This document shows positions 57,294 to 64,000 of a DNA stretch of 64,000 bases, piece by piece (position 1 is the first letter of the stretch; every line of letters starts with the position of its first letter). Position numbers and translations under genes: made by a program. This stretch comes from Buxus sempervirens. Lineage: Eukaryota > Streptophyta > Magnoliopsida > Buxales > Buxaceae. A model generated the notes under the pieces. The model saw nothing but the letters and a program-made list of their open reading frames with translations. It did no database searches and was not told the origin of the DNA. Location: the NCBI GenBank assembly GCA_947561395.2, contig OX387190.1:17292858-17356857 (forward strand), in the 5' to 3' direction.

Positions 57294-58292
57294 TATTTGG
57301 AATTTAAAGGCTTCCAAAAGGTCCCAAAGAATGAGAAATGTCTGAAATTTAGAGGCTTTCAGACGGCCCAAAGGATATGATGTTTGAAATTCAGAGGCTT
57401 TCAAATGGCCCAAAGATATTGATGTTTGAAATTCAGAGGCTTTCAAACGGCCCAAAGATATGTGTCTATAATTCAGAAGCTTATAGATGGCCCAAAGAGA
57501 TTGATGTTTGAAATTCAAAGGCTTTCAAACAGCCCAAAGATATGTGTCTATAATTCAGAGGCTTATAGACGACCCAAAGAGATTAATATTTGAAATTTAG
57601 AGGCTTTCAAACAGCCCAAAGATGTGTGTCTATAATTCAGAGGCTTTTAGATGGCCCAAAAAGGTTGATGTTTGAAATTCAAAGGCTTTCAAACGACCCA
57701 AAAAAAGTTGTGTCTAAAATTCAGAGGCCTTTGGACGGCCCAAAGAGGTTGTGTCTAAAATTCAGAGGCTTTTAGACGGCCCAAAGATATGTGTCTATAA
57801 TTCAAAGGCTTATAGACGGCCCAAAGAGATTAATGTTTGAAATTCAGAGGCTTTCAAATGGCCTAAAAAGGTTGTGTCTAAAATTCAGAGGCTTTTAGAT
57901 GGCCCAAAGAGATTGATGTTTGAAATTCAAAGGCTTTCAAATGGCACAAAAAGGTTGTATCTAAAATTCAGAGGCTTTTAGACGGCCCAAAGAGATTGAT
58001 GTTTGAAATTCAGAAGCTTTGAAACGGCCCAAAAAGGTTGTGTCTAAAATTCAGAGGCTTTTAGACGACCTAAACAAAAGGTTTCTAGAATTACTCAGGC
58101 TTCTAGAGGCCTATGAATTGGTTGGTACGAAAAAGACCATCCAGAGAATTGTTGGAATATTTTAGGACTTCCAACATGTCCCACAAGAAATGAATTGGTT
58201 GGCACGAAAAAGGTCATCCAAAAGGGTTTTTTTTTGGAATATTTTAGGGCTTCCAAGTTTCCCACAAAAATTTGAATTGATAGGTGCGAAAA
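57294..58292 (-). repeat. Tandem array of about 42-bp hairpin units (D)
   Basis: About 20 units, each an 8-bp stem, a loop like TTCAGAGGC and a linker GGCCCAAAGA.. . Stems differ yet stay complementary: GTTTGAAA/TTTCAAAC, GTCTATAA/TTATAGAC, GTCTAAAA/TTTTAGAC, GTCTGAAA/TTTCAGAC, TTTGGAA/TTCCAAA, TCTAGAA/TTCTAGA. At the right end the unit changes to about 80 bp with stem GTTGGAA/TTCCAAC and linker TCCCACAA...GAATTGGTTGG. The whole is noncoding. Confidence 0.93.
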
Positions 58293-58297
58293 AGACC

Positions 58298-60642
58298 TGT
58301 AAAACCCCGAATTTTCCTTAAATAATAAATTAAATTAATAAATAATATTGTTGAGAGTTATAATTGATGGAAATAATTTATTATTGTAGGGGATGATCTA
58401 ATTAGTGGAGATCCAGAATTAGACGCAGATCTGACCGTCCGATCATGAGATATTGAGGTATGTATTCTGATTGGGTGTGCGTATGGAGTTTTGTGTATGT
58501 GAGATACATGGGATCGGAGAGTATAAATACCTATTAAAATAACCTAAACTTATACGCGTTATTATTTTCGCTCGTCACCTTCAGCCGCAAGCGACAAACC
58601 AAGCGACCGAAGGAGAAGAAGAAGAAGAGGAAGAAGGAAGGGTGCTAGGTTGACTTCTTCATCGTCCAGGGATTACCTTGCGCCTGTGAGGACTCTTTTT
58701 TGGAGAAGAAGGAGAGGAACCAGCGTAGAAGAGGTAGGTGACACCGTTTACCTTCGTTTTTGTATTTACATGTGATTAATCGACAAAAGCATGTTTTTAT
58801 GAGATGTAATGATGTATATATTTAGATAATCATGTTATAAATATGTTAGAATGAGTTTAGACGAGAAAAATCATGTTTTGGAACTGATTCTGTGCGTTTT
58901 CGAACAGCCGCCGACCTCGACTGTGCTCGACGATCATCGGCGATCTTAGGCGCTCGTTATAAATCGTAGACCGCCGTAGACCGCTTGAAGACGTATCGTC
59001 GGCGTTCTGATTTGAACTACCGCCGACCACAGACCGCCGGGGCGATCCTGGGCACTCTGTTCAGATTTTGCAGATTTTCGTAATTTCAAATCCTGATTCA
59101 ATTCCAAACTATTTTTAGACAATTTTAATGATTAATTAAGATGTTTTAAGACCAAAATAAATTATCTAATTCCCTGTTTTACAGAAAAATAAATTAGGAA
59201 GGTATTTAGGGCATTAGTTGCCAAAATTTGAAAGAAATGGAGAAACCTAGTTTTTGGAAAACCTAACTAGTATTTATTTACATGAACATCTTCTAAATGA
59301 CACTATAAACCAGAAAACTTTATAAAGAGAATTCAGAACTCATATGACCGAATATTGAAGTATTTGACAGATTTAACCTTTATATGCCGCTAAGCACCAA
59401 CCCTTATAGAAATATTATATTTTAGGGAATTTTGGAGTCTAGTGGGTATAGCTGGTTATGGATCCATAGTTGTAGCTAGATAGCTGAGGGATATGTCATT
59501 TGGGTTGAGTTACTCCTATATGCGACGCGCTTCCTTTGCAAGTTAGTTTGTCTGGGAATGTCCTATGTCTGGAGGGACACCCCGGTGAGCCGTTGGTGAT
59601 TCCCTGTACATGTGGATAAGCGACCATCTCCATGTATTGATTCTGGTACTGCATGCTGGTGGTACATGCCAACTCTGATGGGTACGTGTGCAATAAGTCA
59701 GTGACTACGGCTCTTGTCTAAGCTGCGCTGCATGGGACTTGAGTATCATTAGTAACATTACTCCTAAGTCATACGGTGGTATAGCAATTGGTTGAGAATC
59801 ATCTCAAAAGGTTTATCTATCTTTGTGAGTCCTACAAACGACACTGAAATCACAACACTTGATATTATTATTGTATACATGCTGGAGGCATGTGATTGAG
59901 GTATTGATCAGATGTGACTGCTTAGTGCATCCTAGCAAAGTATGAAGTATGTTATTGATTTGGTTATTGGATTCTTATATTAAACTTGCTGAAATTCATT
60001 TCTAGAACTGTTTATCAAACTGTTTTGTATTCATGAATGATATCAATGATTATACGAGCCTGATTAGTCGATATTGCTTAATCGTGCATGAACTGATACT
60101 TTACTTATATTAACTGTTTAATCATGCATGTGTTACCTACTGGGATATTCGTATCTCACCCTACTTTTATTTCATTTTTCAGCTGATACGCGAGAGGGGG
60201 ATCTTAGTGATTTCCAGGGAGAGGTAGCCGAGTATACACCGGAGGATTACTATTATCCGGATCTTGTTTGAGGTGGATGATTGATATAGACTTAGTACTT
60301 TTGATTAAATTATTATTCATTTGGATTTGATGTATTAGAGAGATGAGAGAGATAGTAACCAGTTTATTTTACCAGACTTTGATATTAATGATTGATGATC
60401 AAACTATATGTTTATTTGAGGATTTTAAACTACACTTCTGCACATACTTGTTTCCGCAACTCTGATAGTATAATAAAGTGAATGGATTTTAATTCTTTGG
60501 TCTGGTATATTATTGATGATGTATTTGAGATGGGCCAGTAACACCTCGGATTTGGTTGTTGAACTAAATTCGGGTTGTTACAGTAGCGAACTGGGTTCGG
60601 GTCGGGTGTCGGTTTGCACTAACCCGGGTTCGGGGCGTTACA
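58298..60642 (+). mobile_element. Solo LTR (family S1) inside element D
   Basis: Begins TGTAAAACCCCG, ends GGGGCGTTACA, target duplication AGACC at 58293-58297 and 60643-60647. 2345 bp; TATAAATA at 58522-58529. It shares start, end, the CGCCGACC-rich zone and the GGGATATTCGTATCTCACCC zone with the solo LTR at 744-6193. It interrupts the hairpin array of D. The open frame at 59496-59693 has no recognisable content. Confidence 0.9.
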
Positions 60643-60647
60643 AGACC

Positions 60648-61015
60648 AACCAAATGTTTTTTTGAAATATTTTAGGGCTTCCAAGTGTCTCACAAAAATT
60701 TGAATTGATTGGTACGAAAAAGACCAACCAAAGGTTTTTTGGAATATTTTAGGGTTTCCAAGTATCCCACAAAAATTTGAATTGATTAGTACGAAAAGAC
60801 CAACCAAAGGTTTTTTGGAATATTTTAGGGCTTCCAAGTGTCCCACAAAAATTTGAATTGATTGATACGAAAAAAGGCCAACCAAAGGTTTTTTGGAATA
60901 TTTTAAGGCTTCCAAAGGTCCCACAAAAATTTGAATTGATTGGTACGAAAAAGACAAACCAAAGGTTTTTTTTTTTTGGAATATTTTAGGGCTTCCAAGT
61001 GTCCCACAAAGATTT
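60648..61015 (-). repeat. Second part of the D hairpin array, about 80-bp units
   Basis: TTTTTTGGAATATTTTAGGG, CTTCCAAGTGTCCCACAAA and TTTGAATTGATTGGTACG recur about five times; TTGGAA/TTCCAA forms the stem. Continuous with 58140-58297 when the solo LTR is removed. The minus frame 60619-60957 is a repeat by-product. Confidence 0.88.
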
Positions 61016-62436
61016 CAATTGATTTGCAAAATTTCTTCTGCTTTCAAGTTCAAAAGTTTGATTGAAACATGTTTGAGATGAATTGGTATTAAGAAATATG
61101 ACACCTTGGCCCCCCTTTAATGTATCTTCTTTAAGCTTGAGGGAAATGATGAATTTATGTTCCAAGATTAAGTTGAATCCTTTGCTAGATCATTTGAACC
61201 TTGAAATTATCTTTTCATATTCCCATTGAGGTGCCCACAGGTTATTTACAATGTTTTGGGCATTTTATATTCAAAAATTGGGATAAAAAATTAATTTGGA
61301 AGTTTATGAATTGTATCCGGCATATCAGGTCGGATAAAGGTATGATTTATTGTATTCGACATAAATAATCGGATACACACATAAAACCTTTTTGCCGACA
61401 ATAAGTATCGGATACAAATGCTATATTGCTTTGCCGACCTGGGTTGTCAGTTAACCGAAATAGCCCTTTTTTTGACTCATTTGTTCCCCAGATTTGTACA
61501 CATTAGGTTATCTTTACTCCCACTTAATGTTCACTTTGATTTGGCTTCTAAATACAATCTCCAGTGGGACTTTGACACTATACTTGCAAAAATACATGAA
61601 CATTCATGAGGGCATAGGTTCCTTCCAAAGTCAAACACCATATTCATGGATTTTGTACTTTTGGTTGCCTCCTACATGGATTTTGGGTAGGATCACTTCT
61701 GACAAGAGTAAAAAAACTCTTTATATAGGATACACCAATCTTAGGGTACAAACTTCATTGGGAATAATTTCATCCCAAGCATAGGGACACCATGGGTCTT
61801 ACTTTACATGATATGAAGGTAATTAAAAAAATGCATTTACCTTGCCACCTTGTGTTACCTTCAATATGGTACTCATATTATACCTTGGCCTGTGAAACAT
61901 GCAAACGGCCTTCCCTCAATTGCACCCAATTCCCCAAACGTAATTGTTTACTTTAGCTGAAAAATGTTTCTCCACCTTCAAGCGCATGGTTTTTGGGTTT
62001 TGGTTTATTGGCAACTTAGAGCTCAAGTCTGGTGATGACCAAAATCAAAGATCCACAATGTCATCACATCATTGACTCAAAGTTCTAAGGTGAATATTTT
62101 CACTTTCGCTTTCCGAAGTAACGACCTCGTTGTGTCAAGCTACACACATTCGGGTTCAACTTCCTATAGGTAATGGGTAGGCTGTGAAAAAAGTTTAAAG
62201 TGCTCAAGTACATTTGAAATTTAAGGTGCATTCACAACGTCCCAGCCCCTTGCCACTCTTTTTCGCAGCCATGCATACATTTTCAAGCCAAGGCAAATAT
62301 AACATCATATTGGAAGTAAATAAACACAAGTCAACAAGATAGTAAAAACACCTAAATATGCACATAATTATCTCATACCCAAAAAGTATCACACAAACAT
62401 GTTATCATATTAAACAAACAACAATTAAACCATGAC
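61016..62436. other. Element D leader, noncoding
   Basis: No gene seen. At 61310-61445 the motif GTATCCG / TCGGATA recurs in both orientations (TTGTATCCGGCATA, GTCGGATAAAG, ATCGGATACACA, ATCGGATACAAA). Short frames at 61418-61784 show no known domain. Confidence 0.45.
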
Positions 62437-62830
62437 AAGCATGCTTGAAACCCAAAAGCATCCCCTAAATTTCCAGATTTCATGCTCTTCATTGTGATGC
62501 TCAAAACACATTATTCATACCCAAATCAAAGCCTAAAAATCCAGCAATTAATAACATGGTACAAGAAGTGTTTTATTAGGAAAAACATGCTTGAAAACCC
62601 CCAAAAATACCCACTGAATTCCTAGGTTTCATACTCTTCATTTTCATGCTCAAAATGCATCATTCATACCTGAATCGAAGCCTAAAAATACAGCAACTAA
62701 TCAATATGGTACAAGAGGTGTTTTAATTAGGGGAACCATGCTTGAAAGCCCTCAAAAATACCTATTGAATTTACTGAGTTTATGCTCTTCATTTCCATCA
62801 TCAAGTCATGGCATTAAACCCCCAAAGCAA
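62437..62830 (-). repeat. Element D tandem repeats, about 146-bp unit, three copies
   Basis: ACATGCTTGAAAACCC, CATGCTCTTCATTTTC and GGTACAAGAGGTGTTTTA recur in order near 62440, 62583 and 62730 with 10-15 per cent divergence judged by eye. Confidence 0.85.
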
Positions 62831-63062
62831 AGTATGTTATCATAAAAATGCAACAAATAAGCATGTATGACAAGATAAGGCCCCTAAACATGATTCTAGA
62901 CATAACCAAGCAAAACATACATGCCATTATCCTATGAATTTTCTAATCATACAAATCAGATTTGAAATACAACAACATGCACAAATAAAATACACAAAAC
63001 AACAATCATTCAAAGATAAATAAAAGCATGAGCCAATACACTAATCATGGCTTAAATCCATA

Positions 63063-63082
63063 GGTCCCCAGCAGAGTCGCCA
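63063..63082 (-). other. Element D primer-binding site
   Basis: On the minus strand TGGCGACTCTGCTGGGGACC, two bases after an LTR end reading ATGTCTCACA. Confidence 0.82.
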
Positions 63083-63084
63083 GT

Positions 63085-64000
63085 TGTGAGACATGGAAAA
63101 AATCGATCTCGTGACTTTCCTATCATCACACAGGATTCAAAAAGAGAAGAGTCGCCACCATTCAATTCTTAGGTGTAAATGGAGACCAAAATCATCAAAA
63201 TAAGCAAAATTAGAGTAAAAATAACTCTATTTTAAAATAAAAATCCAGATATGGGTAAGGGGATTAGATTATAAATAGGGGACGGTGTTAGGCACCCCTA
63301 TTCATCCACATAAAGTGGTTGCCAAGTTTTTTTTCATGCTATAAAAATGCTTGCTAATAAAAATGATTGACTGAAATCAAAAGAAAACAAATTTGAAATG
63401 AAAACTTCAAAATCAAGCTTTAAATTAAATCCTTGAAATCTAGGCATAAAAAAAATCATTTTTATAAAAAATTGCAGAACTGAATCTGAGCAGTCCAGGA
63501 CATAGATCTAGCTCATATTTTTCATTAGATCAAAGAAATCAAATCAAATATACCCACGTTGATGAAAAACATCAAAAGGGGAGAGCTTAGACCGTAGGGT
63601 CTTCTCTCAAAAACCAAAAATGACTCCGAAACCACTTCATGATGTAGAACTGAATCTGAACAATCCAGGGCATAGATCTAGCCCATATTTTTCATTAAAT
63701 CAAATAAATCAGACCAAATATACTCACGTTCATGGAAAAAATCAAAATGGGAGAGCTTAGACTATAAGGTCTTCTCTCAAAAACCAAAAAGGACTAAAAA
63801 ACCACCTCATGAAACCCTAGAGATTACTGGAAGGCTTCTGATCCCAGATCTACCATATGGACAATGGCGGATCCAAGATCTTAGCCCAAATGACTAAAAA
63901 CATCAAAAAGCATAAAAAAAGGAGAAAACAAGGTGAAAAATTGAAATATATAAGAAAAACAAGATCTAATGCTATGAATAGCATAGATCTATTGTATTCC
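63085..64000 (-). repeat. Element D 5' LTR, runs off the window
   Basis: The LTR end (minus strand ...CCATGTCTCACA) is at 63085. Inside, a direct duplication of about 172 bp (from about 63476 and 63648: GAACTGAATCTGA.CA.TCCAGG ... GGTCTTCTCTCAAAAACC) is present. Confidence 0.78.

Larger units (their letters stand above)
56046..64000 (-). mobile_element. Element D: Ogre/Tat-like element, 5' part
   Basis: In transcript order (right to left): 5' LTR (64000-63085, incomplete), PBS (63082-63063), a leader of about 6 kb with several tandem arrays (one split by a solo LTR), then gag. Pol and 3' LTR are missing. The PBS resembles that of C but differs at the 3' half. Confidence 0.78.

Noticed and set aside
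57294-58292. CRISPR-like array
   Set aside because: Units are fully repetitive without unique spacers, the context is a plant retrotransposon, and no cas genes are present.
1-64000. tRNA, rRNA or other structural RNA genes
   Set aside because: I scanned for the B-box-like GGTTCGA motif and cloverleaf pairing by eye and found only the primer-binding sites of the LTR elements; a dedicated scan could still find something.

Overview
This window is plant nuclear DNA. It is AT-rich, has intron-containing genes with GT..AG junctions, and most of it is layered plant transposons (Ty3/gypsy of the Tat/Ogre type, hAT, CACTA). I cannot name the species; a seed plant with a TE-rich genome is as far as the sequence goes. 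Only one ordinary host gene looks intact: a deoxyribonucleoside kinase (7978-12055, five exons, 595 residues).

Layout. (1) 1-6.4 kb: a minus-strand Ogre-type gag remnant split by a solo LTR (744-6193, target duplication CCAGC), itself split by a second solo LTR (998-4083, CGCAC). (2) 6.4-13.4 kb: intergenic DNA and the kinase gene. (3) About 13.5-20.1 kb: a region with imperfect long terminal inverted repeats that carries exons, introns included, of three unrelated host genes (O-fucosyltransferase-like, ULP1/OTS-type SUMO protease, tryptophan synthase alpha) and a foldback structure made of 22-bp minisatellites in opposite orientations. (4) 20.6-26.2 kb: element A, a non-autonomous LTR element with nearly identical LTRs and target duplication CATAC. 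(5) 26.3-40.5 kb: element B, a young 14.2-kb Tat-lineage retrotransposon with gag-protease and RT-RNaseH-integrase, a spliced antisense gene for a plant-mobile-domain protein, and a captured aquaporin (PIP) fragment. (6) 40.54-40.75 kb: a second copy of the host target site, empty of both A and B. (7) 40.8-47.6 kb: a decayed hAT transposon carrying a nested CACTA element (target duplication GCA), followed by a dead gypsy RT/RNaseH fragment. (8) 47.6-56.05 kb: element C, an Ogre-like element (5' LTR, PBS, extra ORF1, tandem arrays, broken gag). (9) 56.05-64 kb: element D, a related element in the opposite direction whose 5' LTR runs off the right edge. Its long untranslated region holds an array of small hairpins whose stems vary but stay paired, and that array is split by a third solo LTR (58298-60642, AGACC).

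How it works together: A and B share the same primer-binding site, so B-type proteins could plausibly mobilise A. B looks close to intact. The rest of the TE content is relics, dated relative to each other by nesting. The items most worth a second look are the covarying hairpin array in D, the multi-gene capture region with its foldback core, the antisense gene and aquaporin capture in B, and the empty-site copy beside B.
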